From Megalopta genalis (Eukaryota > Arthropoda > Insecta > Hymenoptera > Halictidae), in NCBI RefSeq assembly GCF_051020955.1, contig NW_027476401.1:186001-250000 (forward strand): 64,000 nucleotides of DNA. The letters run 5' to 3'. Below, one piece after another: positions 22,921 to 36,407 of this stretch (position 1 is the stretch's first letter; each line of letters begins with the position of its first letter). Made by a program: the position numbers and the translations under genes. The notes below the pieces were generated by a model. The model saw nothing but the letters and a program-made list of their open reading frames with translations. It did no database searches and was not told where the DNA came from.

Positions 22921-25900
22921 TCCCTTAGGTGTGAAGCTAACTCGCGTGTTTAGCACGCAGTTGAAGCCAAATCTTGTATATCACAGGTATTTGAAGCTAA
23001 ACCATTTGTTTCGCATGGATTCGAAGATCAGACTTCTGCTTCGCACTGATTTGAAGCGGCATCGTGTGTTTCGCTGTATTTGAAGCTAACTCGTTTGTTT
23101 CGCATGCAATTGAAGCTAAATCATGTATATCACAAGTATTTGAAGCTGAACCTTTTGTTTCGCATGGATTTGAAGCTAAGCCTTCTACTTCGTATTGATT
23201 TGAAGCTGATCATGTGTTTCGCTTGTATTTGAAGCTAACTCGTTTGTTTCGCATGCTGTTGAAGCTAAATCATGTATATCACAAGTATTTGAAGCTAAAC
23301 AATTTGTTTCGCATGGATTCAAAGATCAGTCTTCTACTTCGCATTGATTTGAAACTAAATCATGTGTTTCGTATGAATTTGAAGCTAACTCGATTGTTTC
23401 GCATGCAGTTGAAGCTAAATCATGTATTTCACAAGTATTTGAAACTAGATTATTTGTGTCGCATGGATTTAAAGCTAAGCCTTCTACTTCGCATTGATTT
23501 GAAGCTAAATTATGTGGTTCGCATGGATTTGAAGCCAACTCGTTTGTTTTGCATGCAGTTGAAACTAAATCATATGTATCAGAAGTATTTGATGCTAACC
23601 CAATTGGTTAGCGTGGATTTAAAGCAAAGCCTTCTTCTTCGCATTGATTTGAAGCTAAATCGTGTGTTTCGCATGGATTTGATGCTAACTCGTTTGTTTC
23701 GCATGCAGTTGAATCTAGCTCATGTATATCACGAGTATTTAAAGCTGAACCATTTGTTTCGCATGGATTTGAAGGTAAGCACTCTAGTTCGCATTGAATT
23801 GAAGCTAAATCATGAGTTTCGCTTGGATTTGAAGCTATCTCGATTGTTTCGCATGCTGTAGAATCCAAATCATGTATGTCACAAGTATTTGAACCTAAAC
23901 CATTTGATTCGCATTGATTTGAAGCTGAACCTTCTTCTTCGCATTCATTTGACGTTAAATCATGTGTTTCAATTGGGTGTGAAGCTAACTCGTTTGTTTA
24001 GCATGCAGTTGAAGATAAATCATATATATCACAAGTATTTGAAGCTAAACCATTTGTTTCGCATGGATTTGAAGCTAAACATTCTACTTCGCATTGATTT
24101 GAGGGTAAGTCATGTGTTTCGCATGGATTTGAAGCTAAACCATTTAATCCGCAAGGATTTGAATCTAAGCCTTCTACGTCGCATTGAATTGAAGCTAAAT
24201 CATGTGTTCCGCTTGGATTTTAAGCTAACTCGTTTGTATCACATGTAGTTGAAGTTAAATCATGTATATCACAAGTTTTTGAAGCTAAACCATTTGTTTC
24301 GCATGGATTCGAAGATCAGCCTTCTGCTTCGCATAGATTTGCAGCTAAATCATGTGTTCCGTATGGATTTGAAGCTAACTCATTTGTTTCGCATGCAATT
24401 GAAGCTAAATCATGTATATAACAAGTATTTGAAGCTGAACCTTTTGTTTCGCATGGATTTGAAGCTAAGCCTTCTACTTCGTATTGATTTTAAGCTGAAT
24501 CATGTGTTTCGCTTGTATTTGAGGCTAACTCGTTTGATTCGCATGCAGTTGCAGCTAAATCATGTACATCACAAGTATTTGAAGCTAAACCATTTGTTTC
24601 GCGTGGATTTGAAACTAAGCATTCTACTTCGCATTGATTTGAGGCTGAATCATGTATTTCGCATGGATTTGAAGCTAACTCGTTTAATTCGCATGCAGTT
24701 GAAGCTAAATCATGTATATCACAAGTATTTGAAGCTAAAACTTTTGATTCGCACGGATTTGAAGCTATGCCTTTTACGTCACATTGATTTGAGGCTAAAT
24801 CATGTGTTTCGCTTGGATTTGAAGCTAACTCGATTTTTTCGCATGCAGTTGAAGCTAAATCATGTATATCACAAGTATTCGAAGCTAAACCATTTGATCC
24901 GCATGGATTTGAAGATAAGCCTTCTACTTGGAATTGATTTGAAGCTGAATAATGTGTTTCGCTTGTAATTGAAGTTAACTCGTTTGTTTCGCACGCAGTT
25001 GAAGATAAATCATGTATATCACAAGTATTTGAAGCTAAACCATTTGATCCGCATGGATTTGAAGCTAAGCATACTACTTCGCATTGATTTGAGGGTAAGC
25101 CATGTGTTTCGCATGGATTTGAAGCTAAACCATTTGATTCGCATGGATTTGAAGATAAGCCTTCTACGTCGCATTGATTTGAAGAAGAATCATGTGTTTC
25201 GCTTGTATTTGAAGCTAACTGGTTTGATTCGCACGCAGTTGAAGATAAATCATGTATATCACAAGTATTTGAAGTTAAACCATTTGATTCGAATGGATTT
25301 GAAGATAAGCCTTCTACTTCGCATTGATTTGAAGGTAAATCATGTATTTCGCATGGATTCGAAGCTAACGCGTTTGTTTTGCCTGCATTTGAAGCTAAAT
25401 CGTGTATATCACAAGTATTTGAAGCTAAATGATTTGTTTCGCATTTATTTGAAGCTAAGGCTTCTACTTCGCATTCATTTGAAGTTAAATCATGTGTTTC
25501 CCTTGGGTGTGAAGCTAACTCGCGTGTTTAGCACGCAGTTGAAGCCAAATCTTGTATATCACAGGTATTTGAAGCTAAACCATTTGTTTCGCATGGATTC
25601 GACGCTAAGCCTTCACCTTCGCATTGATTTGAAGCTAAATCACGTGTTCCGCATGGATTTGAAGCTACCTCGTTTGATTCGTATGCAGTTGAAGCTAAAT
25701 TATGTATACCACAAGTATTTGAAGCTGAACCATTCGTTTAGCATGGATTTGAAGCTAAGCCTTCTACTTCGCATTGATTTTAAGCTGCATCGTGTGATTC
25801 GCATGGATTTGAAGCTATCTCGTTTGTTTCGCATGCTGTTGAAGCTAAATCATGTATATCACAAGTATTTGATACTAACCCAATTGATCCGCATGGATTT

Positions 25901-28900
25901 GAAGCAAAGCCTTCTCTTTCGCATTGATTTGTAGCTAAATCTGTGTTTCGCATGGATTTGATGCTAACTCGTTTGTTTCGCATGCAGTTGCATCTAAATC
26001 ATCTACATCACAAGTATTTGAAGCTAAACCATTTGTTTCGCGTGGATTTGAAACTAAGCCTTCTACTTCGCATTGATTTGATGCTAAATCATGTGTTTCG
26101 CTTGGATTTGAAACTAAGCCTTCTACTTCGCATTGATTTGAAGCTAAATCGTGTGTTTCACATGGATCTGAAGGTGACTCCTTTGTTTCGCCTGCATTTG
26201 AAGCTGTATCATTTATACTGACAAGTATGTGAATTTAAATCTTTCGTTTCACGAGGATTTGAAGCTAAGGCTTCTACTTCACATATATTTGAAGCTAAAT
26301 CATGTGTTTCGATTGGATTTGAAGCTAACTCGTTTGTTTCGCATGCAGTTAAAGCTAAGTAATTTTTAAAACAAGTATTTGAAGCTAAATTATACGTTTC
26401 GCATGGATTTGATACTAAGGCTTCTACTTCGCATTGATTTGATGCTGAATTATGTGTTTCGCTTGAATTTGAAGCTAACATATTTGTTTCACATGATGTT
26501 CAAGCTAAATCATGTATATCACAAGTATTTCAAGCTGTAACATTTGTTTCACATGAATATTAAGCTAAACCATGTGTTTCGAGTGAATTTGAAGCTAAAT
26601 CATGTGTTTCGCAAGGATTTGAAGCTAACACGTTTGTTTCGCCTGCACTTGAAGCTAAATCGTGTATATCACAAGTATTTGAAGCTAAATGATTTGATTC
26701 GCATGGATTCGAAGATAAGCCTCCTACTTCGCATTGATTTGAAGCTAAATCATGTGTTTCGCATGGATTGGAAGCTAACTCGTTTGTTTTGCCTGCATTT
26801 GAAGCTAAATCGTGTATATCACAAGTATTTGAAGCTAAATGATTTGTTTCGCATGGATTTGAAGCTAAGCCTTCTTCTTCGCATTGATTAGAAGCTAAAT
26901 CATGTGTTCCGCATGGATTTGAAGCTAACTCGTTTGTTTCACATGCAGTTGAAGCTTAATCATGTATATCACAAGTATTTGATGCTAAACCATTTATTTC
27001 GCTTTGATTTGAAGCTATGGCTTCTACTTCGCATTTATTTGAAGCTAAATCATGTCTTTCGCATGGATGTCAATCTAACTCGATTGTTTCGCCTGCCGTC
27101 GGAACTATATCACATATATTGACAAGTATTTGAAGCTCAATCATTCGTTTCGCTTGGATTTGAAACTAAGCATTCTGCTTCGCATTGATCTGAAACTAAA
27201 TCATGTGTTTCGCATGGATTAGAAGCTAACTCGTTTGTTTCGCATGCTGTTGAAGCTATATCACGTTTATCACAAGTATTCGAAGCTAAACCATTTGTTT
27301 CGCATGGATTTGAAGATAAGCCTTCTACTTCGAATTGATTTGAAGCTGAATAATGTGTTTCGCTTGTAATTGAAGTTAACTCGTTTGTTTCGCACGCAGT
27401 TGAAGATAAATCATGTATATCACAAGTATTTGAAGCTAAACCATTTGATCCGCATGGATTTGAAGCTAAGCATTCTACTTCCCATTGATTTGAGGGTAAG
27501 TCATGTGTTTCGCATGGATTTGAAGCTAAACCATTTGATCCGCATGGATTTGAATCTAAGCCTTCTACGTCGCATTGATTTGAAGCTAAATGATTTGTTT
27601 CGCATGGATTAGAACCTAAATCGTTTGTTTCGCATGCGGTTGAATCTATATCATGTATATCATAATTATTCGAAGCTAAACCATTTCTTTCGCATGGATT
27701 TGAAGCTAAGCCTTCTGTGTCGCAATGATTTCAAACTGGATCATGTGATTCCTTTGGATTTTAAGCTATCTCGATTGTTTCGCATGCTGTAGAAGCCAAA
27801 TCATGTATGTCACAAGTATTTGAACCTAAACCATTTGATTCGCATTGATTTGAAGCTAAACCTACTTCTTCGCATTTATTTGAAGTTAAATCATGTGTTT
27901 CAATTGGGTGTGAAGCTAACTCGTTTGTTTAGCATGCAGTTGAAGATAAATCATATATATCACAAGTATTTGAAGCTAAACCATTTGATTAGCATGTATT
28001 TGAAGCTAACTCGTTTGTTTCGCATGCTATTGAAGCAAAATCACGCATATCACAAGTATTTGAAGCTAAACCATTTGTTTCGCATGGATTCGAAGATCAG
28101 CCTTCTACTTTGCATTGATTTGCAGCTAAATCATGTGTTCCGTATGGATTTGAAGCTAACTCGTTTGTTTCGCATGCAACTGAAGCTAAATCATGTATAT
28201 AACAAGTATTTGAAGCTGAACCTTTTGTTTCGCATGGATTTGAAGCTAAGCCTTCTACTTCGTATTGATTTGAAGCTGAATCATGTGTTTCGCTTGTATT
28301 TGAAACTAACTCGTTTGTGTCGCATGCAGTTGAATATAAATCATGTATATCACAAGTATTTGAAGCGAAACCATCTGTTTCGTGTGGATTCGAAGGTAAG
28401 CCTTCTACTTCGCATTGATTTGATGCTAAATCATGTGTTTCGCATGGATTTAAAGCTAACTCGTTTGATTCGCCTGCATTTGAAGCTAAATCATGTATAT
28501 CACAAGTATTTGTAGCTAAACTATTCGTTTCGCATGGATTTGAAACTAAGTCTTCTACTTCGCTTGTATTTGAAGCTAACTCGTTTGTTTCGCATGCAGT
28601 TGAAGCTAAATCATGTTCATCACAAGTATTTGAAGCTGAACCATCTGTTTCGCATGCTGTTGAAGCTAAATCATGTGTTTCGCATGGATTGGAAGCAAAC
28701 TCATTTGCTTCGCCTGCATTTGAATCTATACCACTTTTATCGCAATTATCTGAACATTATTGATTTGTTTCTCATTAACTTGAAGCTAAGCCTTCTACTT
28801 CGCATTGATTTGCAGCTAAATCATGTGTTTCGCATGGATTCGAAGCTAGCTCGTTCGTTTCGCCTGCATTTGAAGCTAAATCATGTATATCACAAATATT

Positions 28901-29111
28901 TGAAGCTAAACCATTTGTTTCGCATGGATTCGGAGATCAGACTTCTGCTTCGCATTGATTTGAAGCTAAATCATGTGTTTCGCATGGATTTGAAGCTAAG
29001 CCTTCTACTTCCAATTGATTTGAAGCTAACCATATATTTCTCATGTATTTGAAGCTAAGTCTTCTACTTCGCATTGATTTGATTCTAAATCATGTGTTTC
29101 GCTTGGATCTA

Positions 29112-30161
29112 AAGCTAACTCGTTTGTTTCGCATGCAGTTGAAACTAAATCATGTATATCACAAGTATTTGAAGCTAAACCATTTGTTTCGCATGGATTC
29201 GAAGATCAGACTTCTGCTTCGCACTGATTTGAAGCGGAATCGTGTGTTTCGCTTGTATTTGAAACTAACTCGTTAGTTTCGCATGCATTTGAATCTAAAT
29301 CATGTATGTCACAAGTATTACAATCTTAACTTTTTGTTTCGCATGGATTTGAAGCTAAGCCTTCTATTTCGCATTGATTTGAGGCAGAATCATGTGTTTC
29401 GCTTGTATTTGAAGCTAACTCATTCATTTCGCCTGCATTTGAGGCTAAACCATGTATATCACAATTATTTGAAGCTAAACCATTTGTTTCCGCATGGATT
29501 CGAAGATCAGACTTCTGCATCGCATTGATTTGAAGCTAAATCATGTGTTTCGCATGGATTTGAAGCTTACTCGTTTGTTTTGCATGCAGTTGAAGCTAAA
29601 TCATGTATATCACAAGTGTTTGAAGCTAACCCGTTTGATTCGCATGGATTTGATGATAAGCCATCTACTTCGCATTGAATTAAAGCTAAATCATGTGTTT
29701 CGCTTGAACTTGAAGCTAACGCGTTTGTTTCGCATGCAGTTGAAGCTAAATCATGTACATCACAAGTATTTGAAGCTAAATCATCTGTTTCGTGTGGATT
29801 CGAAGATCAGCCTTCTACTTCGCATTGATTTGAAGCTAAATCATGTGTTTCGCTTGTATTGGAAGCTAACTCGTTTGTTTCGCATGCAGTTGAAACTAAA
29901 TCATGTATATCACACGTTTTTGAATCTAAACAATCTGTTTCGTGTGGATTCGGAGATCAGCCTTCTACTTCGCATTGATTTGAAGCGAAATCATATGTCT
30001 CTCTTGGATTTGGAGCTAACTCGTTTATTTCGCATGCAGTTGAAGCTAAATCATGTACATCACAAGTATTTGAAGCGAAACCATCTGTTTCGTGTGGATT
30101 CGAAGGTAAGCCTTCTACTTCGCATTGATTTGATGCTAAATCATGTGTTTCGCATGGATTT
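29112..30161 (+). repeat. Block P copy 1 (spacing 2,700 bp)
   Basis: This matches 31,812-32,861 over about 1,050 bp with two substitutions seen by eye: CACAAGTATT at 29,761 against CATAAGTATT at 32,461, and CTCTTGGATT at 30,001 against CGCTTGGATT at 32,701. Shared rare markers include TTACAATCTTAAC and an extra C in TTTCCGCATGG. The spacing is exactly 90 monomers. Confidence 0.9.
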
Positions 30162-31756
30162 AATGCTAACACGTTTGATTCACCTGCATTTGAAGCTATA
30201 TCAGTGATATTCGCAAGTATTTGAAGCTAAATCATTCGTTTCGCTGGATTTGATGATAACTCGTTTGTTTTGCATGCAGTTGAATCTAGCTCATGTATAT
30301 CACGAGTATTTAAAGCTGAACCATTTGTTTCGCATGGATTTGAAGGTAAGCACTCTAGTTCGCATTGAATTGAAGCTAAATCATGAGTTTCGCTTGGATT
30401 TGAAGCTATCTCGATTGTTTCGCATGCTGTAGAATCCAAATCATGTATGTCACAAGTATTTGAACCTAAACCATTTGATTCGCATTGATTTGAAGCTGAA
30501 CCTTCTTCTTCGCATTCATTTGAAGTTAAATCATGTGTTTCAATTGGGTGTGAAGCTAACTCGTTTGTTTAGCATGCAGTTGAAGATAAATCATATATAT
30601 CACAAGTATTTGAAGCTAAACCATTTGATTAGCATGTATTTGAAGCTAACTCGTTTGTTTCGCATGCTGTTGAAGCAAAATCACGCATAACACAAGTATT
30701 TGAAGCTAAACCATTTGTTTCGCATGGATTCGAAGATCAGACTTCTGCTTCGCATGAATTTGAATCGAAATCATGTGTTTCGTATGGATTTGAATCTAAC
30801 TGGTTTGTTTCGCATGCAGTTGAATGTAAATCATGTATATCACAAGTGTTTGAAGCGAAACTATTTGTTTCGCACGGATTTGAAGATCAGCCTTCTACTT
30901 CGCATTCATTTGAAGCTAAATCATGTGTTTCGCATGGATTAGATGCTGACTCATTGTTTCGCCTGCATTTGAAGCTATATCATGTATATCACAAGTATTT
31001 GAATCTGAACCATTTGATTCCCATGAATATTACGCTAAACCATGTCTTTCGAATGAATTTGAAGCTAAATCATGTGTTTTGAATGGATTTGAAGCTAACT
31101 CGTTTGTTTCACATGCATTTGAAGCTAAATCATGTATATCACATATAATTGAAGCTATTCCATCTGTTTCGCTGGATTTAAAGCTAAGCCTTCTACTTCG
31201 CATTGATTTGATTCTAAATCACGTGTTTCGCTTGGATTTGAAGCTAACTCGTTGGTTTTGCATGAAGTTGAATCTAAATCATGTATATCACGAGTATTTG
31301 AAGTTGAACCATTTGTTTCACATACATTTGAAGCTAAGCCTTCTACTTCACATTGATTGGAAGTTAAATCATGGGTTTCGCATGGATTTGAAGCTAACTC
31401 GTTTGTGTCGCTTGCATTTGAAGCTATATCGCTTATATTCGTAAGTATTTGAAGCTAAACCATTCGTTTCGCACGGATTCGAAGATCAGCCTTCTACTTC
31501 GCATTCATTTGAAGCTAAATCATGTGTTTCGCATGGATTTGAAGCTATATCATGTATATCAGAAGTATTTGAATCTGAACCATTTGATTCCCGTGAATAG
31601 TACGCTGAACCATGTCTTTCGAATGAATTTGAAGCTAAATCATGTATTTTGAATGGATTTGAAGCTAACTCGTTTGTTTCGCATGCATATGAAGCTAAAT
31701 CATGTATATCACATATAATTGAAGCTAAACCATTTGTTTCGCATGGATTCGAAGAT
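29520..31756 (+). repeat. Block Q copy 1 (spacing 4,651 bp)
   Basis: About 2,237 bp match 34,171-36,407 with only a handful of substitutions seen by eye, for example TTTGAAGCTATC at about 30,400 against TGTGAAGCTATC at about 35,050. It overlaps block P copy 1, so the P and Q exchanges were separate events with different end points. Confidence 0.88.
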
Positions 31757-31811
31757 AAGCCTTCTTCTTCGCATTCATTTGAATCTAAATCATGTGTTTC
31801 GCTTGGATTTG

Positions 31812-32861
31812 AAGCTAACTCGTTTGTTTCGCATGCAGTTGAAACTAAATCATGTATATCACAAGTATTTGAAGCTAAACCATTTGTTTCGCATGGATTC
31901 GAAGATCAGACTTCTGCTTCGCACTGATTTGAAGCGGAATCGTGTGTTTCGCTTGTATTTGAAACTAACTCGTTAGTTTCGCATGCATTTGAATCTAAAT
32001 CATGTATGTCACAAGTATTACAATCTTAACTTTTTGTTTCGCATGGATTTGAAGCTAAGCCTTCTATTTCGCATTGATTTGAGGCAGAATCATGTGTTTC
32101 GCTTGTATTTGAAGCTAACTCATTCATTTCGCCTGCATTTGAGGCTAAACCATGTATATCACAATTATTTGAAGCTAAACCATTTGTTTCCGCATGGATT
32201 CGAAGATCAGACTTCTGCATCGCATTGATTTGAAGCTAAATCATGTGTTTCGCATGGATTTGAAGCTTACTCGTTTGTTTTGCATGCAGTTGAAGCTAAA
32301 TCATGTATATCACAAGTGTTTGAAGCTAACCCGTTTGATTCGCATGGATTTGATGATAAGCCATCTACTTCGCATTGAATTAAAGCTAAATCATGTGTTT
32401 CGCTTGAACTTGAAGCTAACGCGTTTGTTTCGCATGCAGTTGAAGCTAAATCATGTACATCATAAGTATTTGAAGCTAAATCATCTGTTTCGTGTGGATT
32501 CGAAGATCAGCCTTCTACTTCGCATTGATTTGAAGCTAAATCATGTGTTTCGCTTGTATTGGAAGCTAACTCGTTTGTTTCGCATGCAGTTGAAACTAAA
32601 TCATGTATATCACACGTTTTTGAATCTAAACAATCTGTTTCGTGTGGATTCGGAGATCAGCCTTCTACTTCGCATTGATTTGAAGCGAAATCATATGTCT
32701 CGCTTGGATTTGGAGCTAACTCGTTTATTTCGCATGCAGTTGAAGCTAAATCATGTACATCACAAGTATTTGAAGCGAAACCATCTGTTTCGTGTGGATT
32801 CGAAGGTAAGCCTTCTACTTCGCATTGATTTGATGCTAAATCATGTGTTTCGCATGGATTT
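31812..32861 (+). repeat. Block P copy 2 (spacing 2,700 bp)
   Basis: This is the partner of 29,112-30,161. It parts from copy 1 at about 32,862, where the head is TTGAAGCTGAC instead of TTTAATGCTAAC, and continues into sequence shared with 37,811-38,218. Confidence 0.9.
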
Positions 32862-34170
32862 GAAGCTGACTCGTTTGTTTCGCCTGCATTTGAAGCTATA
32901 TCATGTATATCAGAAGTATTTGAATCTGAACAATTTGATTCCCATGAATAGTACGTTAAACCATGTCTTTCGAATGAATTTGAAGCTAAATCATGTGTTT
33001 TGAATGGATTTCAAGCAAACTCGTTTGTTTCGCATGCATTTGAAGCTAAATCATGTATATCACATATAATTGAAGCTAAACCATTTGTTTCGCATGGATT
33101 CGAAGATCAGCCTTCTACTTCGCATTGATTTGAAGCTAAATCATGAGTTTCGCATGGATTTGAAGCTAAATCATGTGTTTTGAATGGATTTGAAGCTATA
33201 TCAGTGATATCCGCAAGTGTTTGAAGCTAAATCATTCGTTTCGCTGGATTTCAAGCTAAGCCTTCTACTTCGCATTGATTTGAATCTAAATCATGTGTTT
33301 CGCTTGGATTTGAAGCTAACTCGTTGGTTTTGCATGAAGTAGAATCTAAATCATGTATATCACAAGTATTTGAAGCTGAACCATACGTTTCACATAGATT
33401 TAAAGCTAAGCCTTCTACTTCACATTGATTGAAACTTAAATTATGTGTTTCGCATGGATTTGAAGCTAACTCGTTTGTGTCACCTGCATTTGAAGCTAGA
33501 TCACATATAATCGCAAGTATTTGAAGCTAAACCATTCGTTTCGCATGGATGTGACGCTAAGCCTTCTGCTTCGCATTGATTTGATTATAAATCATGTGTT
33601 TCGCATGGATTTGAAGATAACTCGTTTGTGTCGCCTACATTTGAAGCTATATCACTTATATTCGCAAGTATTTTAAGCTAAACCATTCGTTTCGCATGGA
33701 TTTGAAGCTAAGCCTTCTGCTTCGCATTCATTTGAAGCGAAATCATGTGTTTCGCTTGTATTTGCAGCTAACTGTTTGGTTTCGCATGCAGTTGAAGCTA
33801 AATCATGTATATCACAAATATTTGAACTAAACCATTTGTTTCGCATGGATTCGAAGATAAGCCTTCTACTTCGCATTGAATTGAAGCTAAATCATGTATC
33901 TCGCATGTATTTGAAGCTAACACGTTTGTTTCGCATGCTGTTGAAGCTAAGTCATGTATAACACAAGTATTTGAAGCCAAACAATCTGTTTCGTGTGGAT
34001 TCGGAGATCAGCCTTCTACTACGCATTGATTTGAAGCAAAATCATATGTATCGCTTGGATTTGAAGCCAACTCGTTTGTTTCGCATGCAGTTAATGCAAA
34101 ATCACGCATATCACAAGTATTTGAAGCTAAACCATTTGATTCGCATGGATGCGAAGATCAGCCTTCTACT

Positions 34171-36407
34171 TCGCATTGATTTGAAGCTAAATCATGTGTT
34201 TCGCATGGATTTGAAGCTTACTCGTTTGTTTTGCATGCAGTTGAAGCTAAATCATGTATATCACAAGTGTTTGAAGCTAACCCGTTTGATTCGCATGGAT
34301 TTGATGATAAGCCATCTACTTCGCATTGAATTAAAGCTAAATCATGTGTTTCGCTTGAACTTGAAGCTAACGCGTTTGTTTCGCATGCAGTTGAAGCTAA
34401 ATCATGTACATCACAAGTATTTGAAGCTAAATCATCTGTTTCGTGTGGATTCGAAGATCAGCCTTCTACTTCGCATTGATTTGAAGCTAAATCATGTGTT
34501 TCGCTTGTATTGGAAGCTAACTCGTTTGTTTCGCATGCAGTTGAAACTAAATCATGTATATCACACGTTTTTGAATCTAAACAATCTGTTTCGTGTGGAT
34601 TCGGAGATCAGCCTTCTACTTCGCATTGATTTGAAGCGAAATCATATGTCTCGCTTGGATTTGGAGCTAACTCGTTTATTTCGCATGCAGTTGAAGCTAA
34701 ATCATGTACATCACAAGTATTTGAAGCGAAACCATCTGTTTCGTGTGGATTCGAAGGTAAGCCTTCTACTTCGCATTGATTTGATGCTAAATCATGTGTT
34801 TCGCATGGATTTAATGCTAACACGTTTGATTCACCTGCATTTGAAGCTATATCAGTGATATTCGCAAGTATTTGAAGCTAAATCATTCGTTTCGCTGGAT
34901 TTGATGATAACTCGTTTGTTTTGCATGCAGTTGAATCTAGCTCATGTATATCACGAGTATTTAAAGCTGAACCATTTGTTTCGCATGGATTTGAAGGTAA
35001 GCACTCTAGTTCGCATTGAATTGAAGCTAAATCATGAGTTTCGCTTGGATGTGAAGCTATCTCGATTGTTTCGCATGCTGTAGAATCCAAATCATGTATG
35101 TCACAAGTATTTGAACCTAAACCATTTGATTCGCATTGATTTGAAGCTGAACCTTCTTCTTCGCATTCATTTGAAGTTAAATCATGTGTTTCAATTGGGT
35201 GTGAAGCTAACTCGTTTGTTTAGCATGCAGTTGAAGATAAATCATATATATCACAAGTATTTGAAGCTAAACCATTTGATTAGCATGTATTTGAAGCTAA
35301 CTCGTTTGTTTCGCATGCTGTTGAAGCAAAATCACGCATAACACAAGTATTTGAAGCTAAACCATTTGTTTCGCATGGATTCGAAGATCAGACTTCTGCT
35401 TCGCATGAATTTGAATCGAAATCATGTGTTTCGTATGGATTTGAATCTAACTGGTTTGTTTCGCATGCAGTTGAATGTAAATCATGTATATCACAAGTGT
35501 TTGAAGCGAAACTATTTGTTTCGCACGGATTTGAAGATCAGCCTTCTACTTCGCATTCATTTGAAGCTAAATCATGTGTTTCGCATGGATTAGATGCTGA
35601 CTCATTGTTTCGCCTGCATTTGAAGCTATATCATGTATATCACAAGTATTTGAATCTGAACCATTTGATTCCCATGAATATTACGCTAAACCATGTCTTT
35701 CGAATGAATTTGAAGCTAAATCATGTGTTTTGAATGGATTTGAAGCTAACTCGTTTGTTTCACATGCATTTGAAGCTAAATCATGTATATCACATATAAT
35801 TGAAGCTATTCCATCTGTTTCGCTGGATTTAAAGCTAAGCCTTCTACTTCGCATTGATTTGATTCTAAATCATGTGTTTCGCTTGGATTTGAAGCTAACT
35901 CGTTGGTTTTGCATGAAGTTGAATCTAAATCATGTATATCACGAGTATTTGAAGTTGAACCATTTGTTTCACATACATTTGAAGCTAAGCCTTCTACTTC
36001 ACATTGATTGGAAGTTAAATCATGGGTTTCGCATGGATTTGAAGCTAACTCGTTTGTGTCGCTTGCATTTGAAGCTATATCGCTTATATTCGTAAGTATT
36101 TGAAGCTAAACCATTCGTTTCGCACGGATTCGAAGATCAGCCTTCTACTTCGCATTCATTTGAAGCTAAATCATGTGTTTCGCATGGATTTGAAGCTATA
36201 TCATGTATATCAGAAGTATTTGAATCTGAACCATTTGATTCCCGTGAATAGTACGCTGAACCATGTCTTTCGAATGAATTTGAAGCTAAATCATGTATTT
36301 TGAATGGATTTGAAGCTAACTCGTTTGTTTCGCATGCATTTGAAGCTAAATCATGTATATCACATATAATTGAAGCTAAACCATTTGTTTCGCATGGATT
36401 CGAAGAT
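34171..36407 (+). repeat. Block Q copy 2 (spacing 4,651 bp)
   Basis: This is the partner of 29,520-31,756. The left junction lies in the E monomer at about 34,170. At the right (about 36,400) the sequence switches to match 31,890-32,280 at a spacing of 4,501 bp, which makes this a chimeric junction between two older blocks. Confidence 0.88.

Larger units (their letters stand above)
12640..28500 (+). repeat. Subarray 4: most regular block, E monomers with TTGAAGCTAA head
   Basis: E monomers here usually have the generic TTGAAGCTAA (or TTGAAACTAA) head instead of TCGAAGATAA. Many units are shortened by loss of B and C monomers, for example near 14,761-14,850, which reads A-D-E. From about 13,450 to 19,930 there is no net register shift, so the 30-bp phase is constant for about 6.5 kb. 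The block contains the perfect 2,280-bp tandem duplication and further copies of the same sequence at 20.8-22.9 kb and, more diverged, 24.1-25.6 kb and 27.3-27.6 kb. Confidence 0.85.
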